A stretch of DNA of 64,000 bases, from NCBI GenBank assembly GCA_963822695.1, contig CAWGJH010000022.1:87193-151192 (forward strand). Direction: 5' to 3'. Source of the stretch: GCA-003244245 sp963822695 (GTDB lineage: Bacteria; Actinomycetota; Actinomycetes; Mycobacteriales; Pseudonocardiaceae). The notes under the pieces were generated by a model. That model worked only from the letters and a program-made list of their open reading frames with translations, was not told the origin of the DNA and ran no database searches. Made by a program: the position numbers and the translations under genes. Below are positions 1 to 10,850 of this stretch, in pieces (position 1 is the stretch's first letter; every line of letters begins with the position of its first letter).

Positions 1-1096
1 TCACGTCGCAGACGAGCAGCGGCGCGAACCGGGGCCCCGAGCGCTGCCGGTTACCGCGCAGGACGAGCACTGGGTACCCGTATCGCAGCTGGTGACCAGC
101 AGCTGCGACCCGCTGGCCGAAAGCGGTGACCTCTCCAGCGCCGCTCCGGTCGGTCGCCTTGCGAGCAAACACCCGCTCCGGTCCCGGTGGCATCGGCTGA
201 TATGCCTGCCGCGCGCTGACATCGACGAAGGAGTCCAACACTGCTGCCCGCTCCATGCAGGAGATGTAGTAGCGCATCAGCCGTCGCCATTGGTCCGCGT
301 CGAATTTCGCGTCGACGTCGCTTTGTTGGCGCTGCGGTGTCTGACGAGGCCCGGCCTCGCCCACCGGCTCGACTGTCACCAGTTTGATGGGCTCGGTGAC
401 GCCCTCGCTCGACTCGACCGGCCGCCGGTGCGGATCGCGAGCCAGCTGCCCCTGCACGTACCGCGCCAGGTCATTCGTGGTGATCCAGAGCTCGCCGTTC
501 GAGGTCACCGCCGCACCCCGCAGCCCGGTGAGCACCGCCTCGGTGAATACCGAGGGGCGATCGTCCCCCTGAGTCTTGGCTGCTCTTGCGTGCGTACTGG
601 AGGTGAGGATGAACGTGCCATGTTGGCGCACCCCGCGGCGCGGCTCCTGCCGGACACCACCGCGGAACCGGTTGCGCGCCCCAAACGCGCCAGAAAAGCA
701 GCAGTCCAGCAGCACCACCTTCTGGCTGGCGCGCGTGATGTTCAACAGATGGCGTAGCACGCCGTCGGTGTCCACTGCGGTGGCGTGCAACTGCTCGCGC
801 CGGGTGTCGGTCGCGGCGAGGAACACCGACTCACGGTCGACCTCGCCCATCAACCCATGCCCCGAGTAGTACAGCAGAGCAAAATCACCCACTCGGCGGG
901 CGCCGAAGAAGTCCTCGACAACTGTGATCAGCCGCTTCTGGTCGAGGTCAACATGCGCATCAACGCTGTCGAAAGCCCCGCCGGCATCGAGCAGCGCCTT
1001 CAGTTGGTTGACATCGTGGCGTACCGCAGGCAGCGCCGCCAGTGCCGGGTCAGCGTGGAACGTGGCGGCGCCCAGCAGCAGGGCATGACGGCCCAT
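1..1096 (-). CDS. Caspase-like (peptidase C14) protein, C-terminus beyond the window
   Basis: Predicted cysteine protease of the caspase/metacaspase fold, probably a conflict-system or cell-death effector. Reading from the ATG at 1096, the catalytic His lies in YYSGHG (about residue 80) and the catalytic Cys in LLDCCFSG (about residues 129-136), the usual His/Cys dyad spacing. The domain covers roughly residues 1-230. A less conserved C-terminal region follows, rich in charged residues, and runs off the window without a stop. The start codon overlaps the stop of the upstream EACC1 gene (TGATG), so the two are translationally coupled. EACC proteins are known (Aravind group analyses) as constant components next to diverse effectors such as caspases. 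Membership of the protease family is clear; substrate and trigger are unknown. Confidence 0.85.
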   Translation of the reverse strand, partial: MGRHALLLGAATFHADPALAALPAVRHDVNQLKALLDAGGAFDSVDAHVDLDQKRLITVVEDFFGARRVGDFALLYYSGHGLMGEVDRESVFLAATDTRREQLHATAVDTDGVLRHLLNITRASQKVVLLDCCFSGAFGARNRFRGGVRQEPRRGVRQHGTFILTSSTHARAAKTQGDDRPSVFTEAVLTGLRGAAVTSNGELWITTNDLARYVQGQLARDPHRRPVESSEGVTEPIKLVTVEPVGEAGPRQTPQRQQSDVDAKFDADQWRRLMRYYISCMERAAVLDSFVDVSARQAYQPMPPGPERVFARKATDRSGAGEVTAFGQRVAAAGHQLRYGYPVLVLRGNRQRSGPRFAPLLVCDV

Positions 1097-1473
1097 CAGG
1101 ACCGGTCGCCTTCGATGGCGCTCTGTACGGTTTTGATGATTGTTTCCACCTCACCTGGGGTGGGACGGTCGATGGCGAGTTCGGTGTCACCGACCTTGAG
1201 TTGCACCCGGCGCCCAGAATTGCGGTTGGTGAACGCCACGACACCGTCGACGAGCACGCGCAGGTAGGCTGGGTCCACTGCGGTGAGCACGCTGAGCGTA
1301 GCGACGGCGACCTCAGCCACACCCTTGTCGCCCGGCCTGGCAGGCATAGCCACATAGTCCACCTCGCCTGCCGCGCGAAGTTCGTCGGCGAGCTCCGCAG
1401 TCAGCCGTTCCAAGACGAAGTCGTCATCTTCAGCGGCGGTTGTGAACCCCACGAGCAGCCGTATCTGCGCCAA
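1096..1473 (-). CDS. Effector-associated constant component EACC1-like protein
   Basis: A 125-residue protein starting at TTG 1473, seven bases after a good GAGGAGG ribosome-binding site. It matches the small EACC1-type proteins found beside caspase, TIR or trypsin-like effectors in actinobacterial conflict systems. Visible features are an acidic N-terminal half, a strand-rich middle (about residues 50-90), and a region around VQLKVGDTELAID followed by a C-terminal helix. Its stop overlaps the ATG of the caspase gene (TGATG), so both proteins are made from one message. The inferred role is adaptor or regulator of the protease; no catalytic motif is visible. Confidence 0.7.
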   Translation of the reverse strand: MAQIRLLVGFTTAAEDDDFVLERLTAELADELRAAGEVDYVAMPARPGDKGVAEVAVATLSVLTAVDPAYLRVLVDGVVAFTNRNSGRRVQLKVGDTELAIDRPTPGEVETIIKTVQSAIEGDRS

Positions 1474-1775
1474 CGTGCCCTCCTCAGGAGCCAGTCGCAG
1501 TCAGCCTACGGCAAGTGATCGTTCACTGAAGTCCGGTCAGACCCCATCCTTGTCGGCTTGCGCCCAGGGCCTCCCAGGACGAGTTGGCCTACACTTGCAC
1601 AAGATCTCGCGCTTGGTCCAAGGTCAGATAGAGTTGCCGGTCACGGGCGAAATCGGTTTCAAGCTGCTCGACCTGGTTGCGAGCCTTCGGGATCGCCGCA
1701 GCGCAGCCCGAAGCGTCGTGGACGGTCGCCCGGGCTCACCAGCGCGTGGCTGGCCGCGAGGCGACTACCCCCGGG
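1474..1775. other. Gene-poor stretch upstream of the EACC1-caspase pair
   Basis: This stretch holds the upstream region of the EACC1 gene (its promoter should lie just above 1473) and the possible coiled-coil tail remnant. No intact gene is visible on either strand. Confidence 0.5.
1594..1701 (-). pseudogene. Possible truncated tail of an unknown coiled-coil protein
   Basis: On the minus strand about 35 codons read as a charged helical tail (KARNQVEQLETDF, then LDQARDLVQV and a TAG stop at 1594-1596). An in-frame TGA lies just upstream and no start codon follows it. It looks like the C-terminal end of a lost gene. The family is not recognised and chance cannot be excluded. Confidence 0.25.
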
Positions 1776-1889
1776 CTCTCACCCCTGTACGCCGAGCTGA
1801 CCGGGTTGTCGCCGATGGACGTCCAGGCCGCCGGGGACGAGTTGCTGGTCAGCGACGCGGACCGGTTCGTCGAGCGGGCCCGGGCCTCA
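1776..1889 (+). pseudogene. Alpha/beta-hydrolase fold esterase remnant
   Basis: About 38 codons read as the conserved late segment of alpha/beta-hydrolase (acetyl-esterase/HSL-like) proteins. SPLYAELTG is followed by VQAAGDELLVSDADRF, which contains the GDE-L-D block around the catalytic Asp. Nothing of the Ser-containing first half survives nearby, and the frame runs directly into a monooxygenase remnant in another frame. Hydrolase and Baeyer-Villiger monooxygenase genes commonly sit together in ketone degradation, so this looks like a deletion-fused relic of such a pair. Confidence 0.6.
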
Positions 1890-2190
1890 CGGTTCCCGGC
1901 TTCCCGAACCTGTTCCTGCTGTACGGGCCGAACACTAATCTCGGCGCCAACTCGATCATCCACATGCTGGAAAGTCAGACCGCTTATGTCATCGACGTGT
2001 TGCGCAACCTCGAGCACACCGGTGCTGCCTACCTGGACTGCGCCCGGAGGTGGACGATGCCTTCGACGCCGAGATGCAGCGCCGGCTCACCCACTCGCTC
2101 TGGGCCACCGGCTGCACCAGCTGGTATCAGACCGCCACCGGGAGGTCGCGGGTGCGGCCGTTGCTTCGGCTCGCGGATCGGCTGACCTTC
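1883..2190 (+). pseudogene. Baeyer-Villiger (flavin-containing) monooxygenase C-terminal remnant
   Basis: The frame beginning near 1883 reads GFPNLFLLYGPNTNLG followed by a NSIIHMLESQ-type segment, characteristic of the C-terminal third of Baeyer-Villiger/cyclohexanone-type monooxygenases. At about 2050 the match moves to another frame (DAFDAEMQRRL, then WATGCTSWY), the usual end of the family, so a frameshift has occurred. The N-terminal FAD-binding and fingerprint regions are missing. Non-functional relic. Confidence 0.7.
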
Positions 2191-2678
2191 ACGACCCGTC
2201 TCGACCTTGCTGGGCGATACCCCAGCTCAGAGGGCTAAGGGGTCATCTCCGTTGGTTTTTCGGCGAGTCCAGTTCACCCCGAGTGAGCGAGGTCGGCAAC
2301 GAGGTGGCAGGATGTCGGCGTACCGGGGGGCCGGTGCACTGGGGGGAACTCCGCAGCAGTTCTTGGCGCAGTACAGGTGAGCTGGATACCTCCGATATCT
2401 GGTATTCCTGCGACTACCGTGCCTACCAGGTGCTCTAAAGTCGTTTACTGTCGAGGCTGGACCAGTTGCTCGCTGGTCCACTCAGTCGGGTGAGGGTGAG
2501 CGGTAGCAACATGTGAACCACGGAAAATTTTCTTATCGAACCTGGAATGGGTTGACTTGACGTCCCCACCTGGTTCTCTTCGTACGCGCTGGCGCCGCGT
2601 TCATCAACGGTCAACTCGTCGAACGACCCGAAAAACTCAGTCTTGACAACGCTTGATTTCAGAGAAAGGTTTGATCGC
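2191..2678. other. Intergenic region without a recognisable gene
   Basis: Nearly 490 bases between the monooxygenase remnant and the DUF4239 gene. Open frames here have no coding character or recognisable motif. The 3' half becomes noticeably more AT-rich and should contain the promoter of the following membrane-protein gene. I see no RNA gene. Confidence 0.5.
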
Positions 2679-3476
2679 ATGCCTAAGTGGCTTTACGGTT
2701 TGCCTAATTGGCAGATGTTACTCCTATTTACTGGAGTTTCGCTCGGCGTGTGTTGGGGTTTGATACTACTTCTCAGACCCCTGATGGAGCGGTGGTTCAG
2801 TAATGATCTTGAAAGCCGTAATGGTGTCATTGATATCTTGATCGCTGGTACCGGTCTGTTCTACGGGCTGTTGCTAGGTCTGATTGCCGTGGGCGCCTAT
2901 ACCAACTATTCAAATGCTGATGACGCGGTATCTCGCGAAGCCGATGCGGCGGGTGTGTTGTATCGGGACGTGTCGAACTTTCCGGAGCCGCAGCGTTCCG
3001 AGCTGCGGGCGGGTATCTCCCGCTACATAGAGGTGGTGATCGATCAAGAGTTCCCGTCGGCCCGCCGGGGAAAATTACTAGCCACCGCTACGCCGGTAGC
3101 GACGAAAATACAGAATGAGATCGCTTCCTTCGCACCCGCCAACTTTGCGGGTGAGGCGCTGGATGGCGAAACCTTCCGCCAGTTCTCTAGTTTTATCGAT
3201 GATCGAAACCATCGACTAAATCAGATGACGTCGAGTCTTCCTCGCACACTCTGGCTCGTTCTCGTCGTCGGTGCGGTCATCAATCTCGCCCTCATAGCCA
3301 TGCTCGGCGTGAAAAAAACTGGAGCCCATCTCGCGCTCTCCGGGCTCTTCGCTGTTTTCCTAAGCTTGATGTTGTTTTTGATTGCCGATTTAGACCATCC
3401 TTTTCTCGGCGAATTCAGTATTTCACCGGATCCGTTCGAGACGATCCGCCATGTTGTGCTCCCGCAGATCAGCTGA
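2679..3476 (+). CDS. DUF4239 family membrane protein
   Basis: A 265-residue integral membrane protein from ATG 2679, which has an AGAAAGG ribosome-binding site about 10 bases upstream; an in-frame TTG at 2643 lacks one. Hydrophobic segments lie near residues 12-30, 55-75, 195-215 and 220-240. A soluble domain of about 110 residues with long amphipathic helices (NADDAVSREADAAGVLYRDV) sits between the second and third. This layout and the GLFYGLLLGLIAVGA segment fit the DUF4239 (bestrophin-like) family of unknown function. Codon use is clearly more AT-rich than in the neighbours, suggesting transfer. It precedes the encapsulin locus but no functional link is evident. Confidence 0.75.
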   Translation: MPKWLYGLPNWQMLLLFTGVSLGVCWGLILLLRPLMERWFSNDLESRNGVIDILIAGTGLFYGLLLGLIAVGAYTNYSNADDAVSREADAAGVLYRDVSNFPEPQRSELRAGISRYIEVVIDQEFPSARRGKLLATATPVATKIQNEIASFAPANFAGEALDGETFRQFSSFIDDRNHRLNQMTSSLPRTLWLVLVVGAVINLALIAMLGVKKTGAHLALSGLFAVFLSLMLFLIADLDHPFLGEFSISPDPFETIRHVVLPQIS

Positions 3477-3566
3477 TATTGCAACAGTGCTTCAGTGTGT
3501 CACGAGAGACTGAGCGGCCCCTGCGGGGTAATTCCCTATTGTCTTCCCTGTTGGTACGGATAGAGA

Positions 3567-5012
<1,446 letters not shown>

Positions 5013-5043
5013 GAGGAGAACATCGGGAAAGTTGGGGCAGAAC

Positions 5044-7299
5044 ATGCAACCCTATGAGCTGCCAGACTTCTACATGCCGTATCCCGCTCGACTGAACCCT
5101 CACCTGGACACGGCGCGTGCGCACACCAAGGCGTGGGCCCGCGAGATGGCGATGTTGGACGGGCCACCGGATGCGCCCGGCGCGAATATCTGGGATGAGG
5201 CCGAGTTCGATTCCATGGATTTCGCCTTGCTCTGCGCGTATACTCATCCCGACGCGCCGAGTCGCGAGCTTGATTTGGTGACCGATTGGTACGTCTGGGT
5301 ATTCTATTTCGACGATCACTTTCTGGAGATCTACAAGCGCAGCCAGGATCAGGCCGGTGCGAAGGAGTACCTCAATGGACTGCCGGCGTTCATGCCACTA
5401 AATCCGGCTGACGCTGCGCCGGAGCCGACTAATCCGGTCGAGCGTGGGCTGATCGATCTGTGGGCGCGCACCGTCCCGAATAGGTCGCCAGAATGGCGAT
5501 TGCGGTTCTTCGAGAGCACAAAAAACCTCCTCTACGAGTCAACCTGGGAGCTCTCGAATATCAGTGGGAGCCGGGTCCCGAACCCGATCGAGTACATCGA
5601 GATGCGCCGCAAGGTCGGTGGCGCCCCCTGGTCGGCTGATCTCGTCGAGCACGCCGCGTTCGTCGAGATCCCCGCCAGGGTCGCGGACAGCCGGCCGATG
5701 CGAGTTCTCAAGGACACGTTCGCCGACGGAGTGCATCTGCGCAACGACCTGTTCTCCTACCAGCGCGAGATCCAAGTTGAAGGTGAAATCAGCAACTGCG
5801 TTCTGGTGCTGGAGCGGTTTCTGGAGGTCAGCCCGCAGCGCGCGGCGGACCTGACCAACGACATCCTGACCTCCCGGCTGCAGCAGTTCGAGAACACCAC
5901 CCTCACCGAGCTGCCGTCACTGTTCGAGGAGTACGGCCTGAACCTGCTGGAACGGGAGAGCGTCCTGCTCTACGTCAAGGGTCTTCAGGATTGGCAATCG
6001 GGTGGCCATGAGTGGCACATGCGGTCGAGCCGATACATGAACAACACGTCAACTGGTGAACCATCGGTAGCGGAGCGAGTGCTCAGGGGGCCCACCGGCT
6101 TGGGTACCTCGGCAGCGCGGATCACGCTGTCACCCGGCGCCTTGGGTCTACAAAGGGTCAAGAGTCACACGCACGCGCCCTACGAAAAAGTGGGTCCGAC
6201 TACTCTGCCCGAGTTCTACATGCCGTACTCCGCGCGAATCAATACCAACCTGGAGCGGTCACGTCAACATTGCATCGACTGGGCCCGCCAGATGGGGATG
6301 CTGGAGTCAGTCCCAGGAATTTCCGAACTCCGCATCTGGGATGAGGACAATCTCGCGTTGTTCGATTTCGCGGTCTGCGCCGCGCGGATTCATCCGGATG
6401 CATCCGGTCCTGAGTTGGATCTATCGTCAGCGTGGTTGACCTGGGGGACCTATGGTGACGACTACTTCCCGGCGGTCTTCGGTCCGACCCGCGACATGGT
6501 GGGCGCGACGGTGTTCAACACAAGGCTCTCGTCGTTCATGCCACTGGATTGCGGCGCCACGCCACCACCAGTCAACGCGGCTGAAACGGGTCTAGCGGAC
6601 CTGTGGATCCGCACTGCCTCTCCGATGACCATCGATCAGCGAGGTCAGTTTCGGCGGGGTGTGGAGGACATGACGGCTAGCTGGTTGTGGGAGCTGGCGA
6701 ACCACATCCAGCACCGGATTCCCGACCCGGTTGACTACGTCGAGATGCGGCGCAAGACGTTCGGCTCAGATCTCACGATGAGCCTGGCCCGCATCACGCA
6801 AGCCGGGGAGATCCCACCCGAGCTGTTCCACACCCGAGTGATGCGGGGGCTGGAGAATTCGGCCCAGGACTACGCCTGCTTGCTGAACGACATCTTCTCC
6901 TACCAGAAGGAAATCGAGTTCGAGGGTGAGCTGCACAACTGCGTGCTGGTGATTCAGAAGTTTCTCGACATAGATCACCGGCAGTCGGTGTCGGTCGTCA
7001 ACGACTTGATGACCTCGCGACTGTTGCAGTTTCGGCACATCATCGCCACTGAACTGCCCGTCCTGGTAGACGATTTCAACCTGAATGCCGATGCCCGCGA
7101 GGCCTTGGATGCCTACGTCGTGGGACTCCAGGACTGGGTGGCCGGGATCCTCGACTGGCATATGTTGACCGGCCGGTATGGCGAATCGGCGTTGCGGCGG
7201 CGTTATCGGACGGCACCGCAACGCTTCGGTGGCCCGACCGGATTGGGCACTTCCGCTGCTCTTCGTGACTTGCTGGGCGCGATGCGGGCTCGCGTCTAA
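5044..7299 (+). CDS. geoA: Geosmin synthase (two-domain germacradienol/geosmin synthase)
   Basis: Converts farnesyl diphosphate to germacradienol (N-terminal domain) and on to geosmin (C-terminal domain). N-domain metal motifs are DDHFLE (residues 90-95) and NDLFSYQRE (234-242). C-domain motifs are DDYFP (from residue 472) and NDIFSYQKE (from 615). Length (751 aa) and segments such as GLQDWQSGGHEWHMRSSRY are typical of geosmin synthases. ATG 5044 gives the family-like start MQPYELPDFYMPYPAR; TTG 5032 is better spaced from the AGGAGGAG site. Unusually, a GPTGLGTSAA motif occurs twice: in the inter-domain linker (about 346-360) and at the extreme C-terminus (about 729-743). It lies between two encapsulin shell genes and upstream of a polyprenyl synthase, so it is the probable compartment cargo. 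Confidence 0.95.
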   Translation: MQPYELPDFYMPYPARLNPHLDTARAHTKAWAREMAMLDGPPDAPGANIWDEAEFDSMDFALLCAYTHPDAPSRELDLVTDWYVWVFYFDDHFLEIYKRSQDQAGAKEYLNGLPAFMPLNPADAAPEPTNPVERGLIDLWARTVPNRSPEWRLRFFESTKNLLYESTWELSNISGSRVPNPIEYIEMRRKVGGAPWSADLVEHAAFVEIPARVADSRPMRVLKDTFADGVHLRNDLFSYQREIQVEGEISNCVLVLERFLEVSPQRAADLTNDILTSRLQQFENTTLTELPSLFEEYGLNLLERESVLLYVKGLQDWQSGGHEWHMRSSRYMNNTSTGEPSVAERVLRGPTGLGTSAARITLSPGALGLQRVKSHTHAPYEKVGPTTLPEFYMPYSARINTNLERSRQHCIDWARQMGMLESVPGISELRIWDEDNLALFDFAVCAARIHPDASGPELDLSSAWLTWGTYGDDYFPAVFGPTRDMVGATVFNTRLSSFMPLDCGATPPPVNAAETGLADLWIRTASPMTIDQRGQFRRGVEDMTASWLWELANHIQHRIPDPVDYVEMRRKTFGSDLTMSLARITQAGEIPPELFHTRVMRGLENSAQDYACLLNDIFSYQKEIEFEGELHNCVLVIQKFLDIDHRQSVSVVNDLMTSRLLQFRHIIATELPVLVDDFNLNADAREALDAYVVGLQDWVAGILDWHMLTGRYGESALRRRYRTAPQRFGGPTGLGTSAALRDLLGAMRARV
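6079..6123 (+). other. Linker copy of the GPTGLGTSAA motif in geosmin synthase (candidate cargo-loading signal)
   Basis: Encodes VLRGPTGLGTSAARI between the two cyclase domains. The same core recurs at the protein C-terminus (7228-7260). As I recall it, the Streptomyces coelicolor 2-methylisoborneol synthase has a similar LRGPTGPGTAA stretch in its disordered N-terminus, the region implicated in encapsulin loading. The functional assignment is inference. Confidence 0.5.
7228..7260 (+). other. C-terminal copy of the GPTGLGTSAA motif in geosmin synthase
   Basis: Encodes GGPTGLGTSAA followed by a short helix (LRDLLGAM) as the last 23 residues of the enzyme. Codon choice differs from the linker copy at several positions, so it is a conserved peptide rather than a fresh DNA duplication. 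Confidence 0.5.
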
Positions 7300-7330
7300 C
7301 TGTTCGTTCGATTTTTTTGGTGCTTGACGA

Positions 7331-8784
<1,454 letters not shown>

Positions 8785-8788
<4 letters not shown>

Positions 8789-9861
8789 CCACCATTGACG
8801 TGAAGACCGAGGGCCGGTCGGTGCACGACATGCTCGCCTGGAGCCGCACTATCGTCGAGCCCGCCCTGCGTGCGGCAATCGACACGCTGCCGTTGACGAT
8901 GATGCGCATCGCCGGCTACCACTTCGGCTGGTGGAACGAACACGGTCAGCCGGACAAGGCCCCGGACAAGGCCCCGGACAAGGCCCCGGAAAAGGCCCCT
9001 GGGGGCAAAGCGATCCGACCCACGCTGGCACTGCTGAGTGCCCGCGCCGTCGGCGGTGTTCCGACTGGGGCGACGCCGGCCGCAGCCGCGGTGGAGCTGG
9101 TACACAACTTCTCGCTCCTGCACGACGACGTGATGGACGGTGACCTCACCCGCCGGCACCGCCCCACCGCGTGGAGCGTGTTCGGCATCAACGCGGCGAT
9201 TCTGGCCGGGGACGCGTTGCTGACGTTGGCTTTGGGTGTCCTCGCCACCAGCGGGCACCCGGCCGCCACGGACGCAACACGGACGCTCAGCGCTGCGGTC
9301 CAGGAACTGCTGGACGGTCAGAGCGCGGATCTCGACCTCGAACAACGCACAGAGGTCGAGTTGGGCGAGTGTCTGAGCATGGCCGAGAAAAAGACCGGCG
9401 CCCTCATGGGGTGTGCCTGCGCGGTGGGCGCTTTATTCGGAGGTGGCAACGTCGAGCAGGTCGAGCGGCTACGCCGATTCGGTAGGCACCTGGGCTTGGC
9501 GTTTCAACACGTGGACGATCTGTTGGGTATCTGGGGAGACCCGGCCGTGACCGGTAAGTCGGTCTATTCGGACCTGCGCAGCCGTAAAAAATCCCTCCCC
9601 GTAGTGGCCGCCCTGACCTCAGACACGTCGGCTGGGCGCGAACTGGCCGCGCTTTACCACCGGGACCAGGCGCTCTCCGGAACCGACCTGGTCCGTGCCG
9701 CGGAACTGATCGACATCGCGGGCGGGCGCGCCTGGAGCCAGGCCCAGGTCGACGATCTGCTCGCGCAGGCGATGCGTCAGCTGCCACCGGTCGGCCCGAC
9801 GGCCCAAGCCGTCACGGAGCTGGGTGCGCTCGCCCGGCTAGCCACCCACCGTGACAACTGA
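8785..9861 (+). CDS. Polyprenyl (farnesyl/geranyl-type) diphosphate synthase
   Basis: Class I trans-prenyltransferase of 358 residues making a short or medium prenyl diphosphate from IPP and DMAPP. First aspartate-rich motif LLHDDVMDGD (DDVMD at 114-118), second motif DDLLGIWGD (244-252), and GGKAIRP just after residue 72. Between residues 55 and 72, immediately before the GGK-RP motif, sits a PDKA/PEKA repeat encoded by four 12-bp tandem units, an unusual insertion. The gene overlaps the second shell gene by 4 nt and closes the encapsulin/geosmin operon, so it probably supplies FPP for geosmin synthase and may itself be cargo. Chain length (C10, C15 or C20) cannot be decided from sequence alone. 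Confidence 0.92.
8951..8998 (+). repeat. 12-bp tandem repeat, four copies, inside the polyprenyl synthase gene
   Basis: The unit CGGACAAGGCCC occurs at 8951, 8963 and 8975, with one substitution in the fourth unit at 8987. It encodes PDKA three times and PEKA once. Being a multiple of three, copy-number changes would keep the frame. Confidence 0.95.
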
Positions 9862-9932
9862 GCTGCGCCAAGTCCCGGAGGCACCCGAGCGCGTGGAATG
9901 GAGACCGTGAGCCTCGGGGCGGACCGTTACTG

Positions 9933-10005
9933 TGCCGGCGGTGGGATTCGAACCCACACTGACGGGTTCCTAGGACCCGGGCCTCTGCCGTTGGGCTACG
10001 CCGGC
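9933..10005 (-). tRNA. tRNA gene, isotype uncertain (anticodon arm reads UAG with C at position 33)
   Basis: A complete 73-nt cloverleaf. Acceptor arms GCCGGCG and CGCCGGC pair perfectly, followed by discriminator A at 9933. The D-arm begins GTAGCCC. The T-arm is GTGGG-TTCGAAT-CCCAC and the variable loop is short (TCAGT). The anticodon stem CGGGT/ACCCG encloses the loop CCTAGGA, which by position gives anticodon UAG and a C where U33 is nearly universal. UAG would decode Leu CUA, yet Leu tRNAs have a long variable arm. The gene is therefore an atypical tRNA, an alternatively folded one or a degenerate copy. CCA is not encoded. Confidence 0.8.
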
Positions 10006-10045
10006 TTGCGGTGACGAGCGCACCAAGTGAGCACAGGATACGGCG

Positions 10046-10519
10046 TCAGATTCCGAGGTCTTTGCGTAGCTTGGCGACGTGGCCGGTGGCGCGGACGTTG
10101 TACAGTGCCTTGTCGATGCGCCCCTGTGGGTCGATCACGAAGGTGGATCGGATGACGCCGGTGACCGTTCTGCCGTACATCTGCTTCTCGCCGTAGGCGC
10201 CGTAGGCGGTGAGCACGGAACGGTCCACATCGGAGAGCAGCGGGAAGGTGAGGTCTTCCGCGTCGCGGAACTTCGCCAGCTTTGCTGGCGCGTCGGGTGA
10301 GATGCCGAGTACCGCGAACCCGGCCGTGTCCAGCTCGGCGAGGTTGTCACGGAAGTCGCAGGCCTGCGTGGTGCAACCGGGGGTGCTGGCCGCCGGGTAG
10401 CAGTAGACCACCACAGATCGGCCGCGGTAGTCCGACAGCGAGACGGGCTTGCCATCGGCGTCGGGCAGGGTGAACTCCGGGGCGGTGTCGCCGGGGGACA
10501 GCGGGGTGTTGTCGGTCAC
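10046..10519 (-). CDS. bcp: Thioredoxin-dependent thiol peroxidase (Bcp-type peroxiredoxin)
   Basis: Reduces hydrogen peroxide and organic hydroperoxides in the cytoplasm using thioredoxin. From GTG 10519 the protein is 157 aa with the peroxiredoxin fold. It shows GDTAPEFTLPDADG near the N-terminus and the peroxidatic Cys in YPAASTPGCTTQACDFRD, with the resolving Cys five residues later, the classic Bcp arrangement. STFVIDPQGRI lies near the end. A longer in-frame start at 10591 would add 24 non-family residues. It is divergent from the DUF3618 gene, with which it commonly neighbours in actinobacteria. Confidence 0.93.
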   Translation of the reverse strand: MTDNTPLSPGDTAPEFTLPDADGKPVSLSDYRGRSVVVYCYPAASTPGCTTQACDFRDNLAELDTAGFAVLGISPDAPAKLAKFRDAEDLTFPLLSDVDRSVLTAYGAYGEKQMYGRTVTGVIRSTFVIDPQGRIDKALYNVRATGHVAKLRKDLGI

Positions 10520-10614
10520 GAGGTCGGACGGTACCGCCCGGGTGGGGTGGCTTCGCCACCTGGGCACGTCGTGACCTACGGTGTGCCGCACGCATACCCG
10601 CGCGAGGAGGACTC

Positions 10615-10836
10615 ATGGCCCGCGACGCCGACACCATCGAACGAGACATCGAGCAGGCCCGCGATGCGCTGGCCGTGACGCTGCAGGAGATCGGTACCCG
10701 GGCTGATCCCCAGCGTTTGGTCGTGGCCGGCAAGGAGCAGATGGAGACCACTCTGGCCGACCCGAGAGTGCGCTACTCGCTGATCGGCGTCGGTGCGCTC
10801 ATCGTGCTGGTGTTGTTGCGCAAGCTCTTCCGCTGA
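10615..10836 (+). CDS. DUF3618 domain protein, single-pass membrane
   Basis: A 73-residue protein with a charged amphipathic N-terminal half (DADTIERDIEQARDALAVTLQEIG) typical of DUF3618. One transmembrane helix (about residues 51-68) is followed by a short basic tail (RKLFR). A GAGGAGGA ribosome-binding site precedes ATG 10615. Function unknown; the family is widespread in actinobacteria and often lies next to bcp, as here. Confidence 0.85.
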   Translation: MARDADTIERDIEQARDALAVTLQEIGTRADPQRLVVAGKEQMETTLADPRVRYSLIGVGALIVLVLLRKLFR

Positions 10837-10850
10837 GCTGCGTCACCACG

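Noticed and set aside
92..757. Long plus-strand frames opposite the caspase gene
   Set aside because: They are antisense shadows; the minus strand carries the recognisable catalytic motifs.
8951..8998. CRISPR-like array
   Set aside because: Units are contiguous 12-mers inside a coding frame without spacers.
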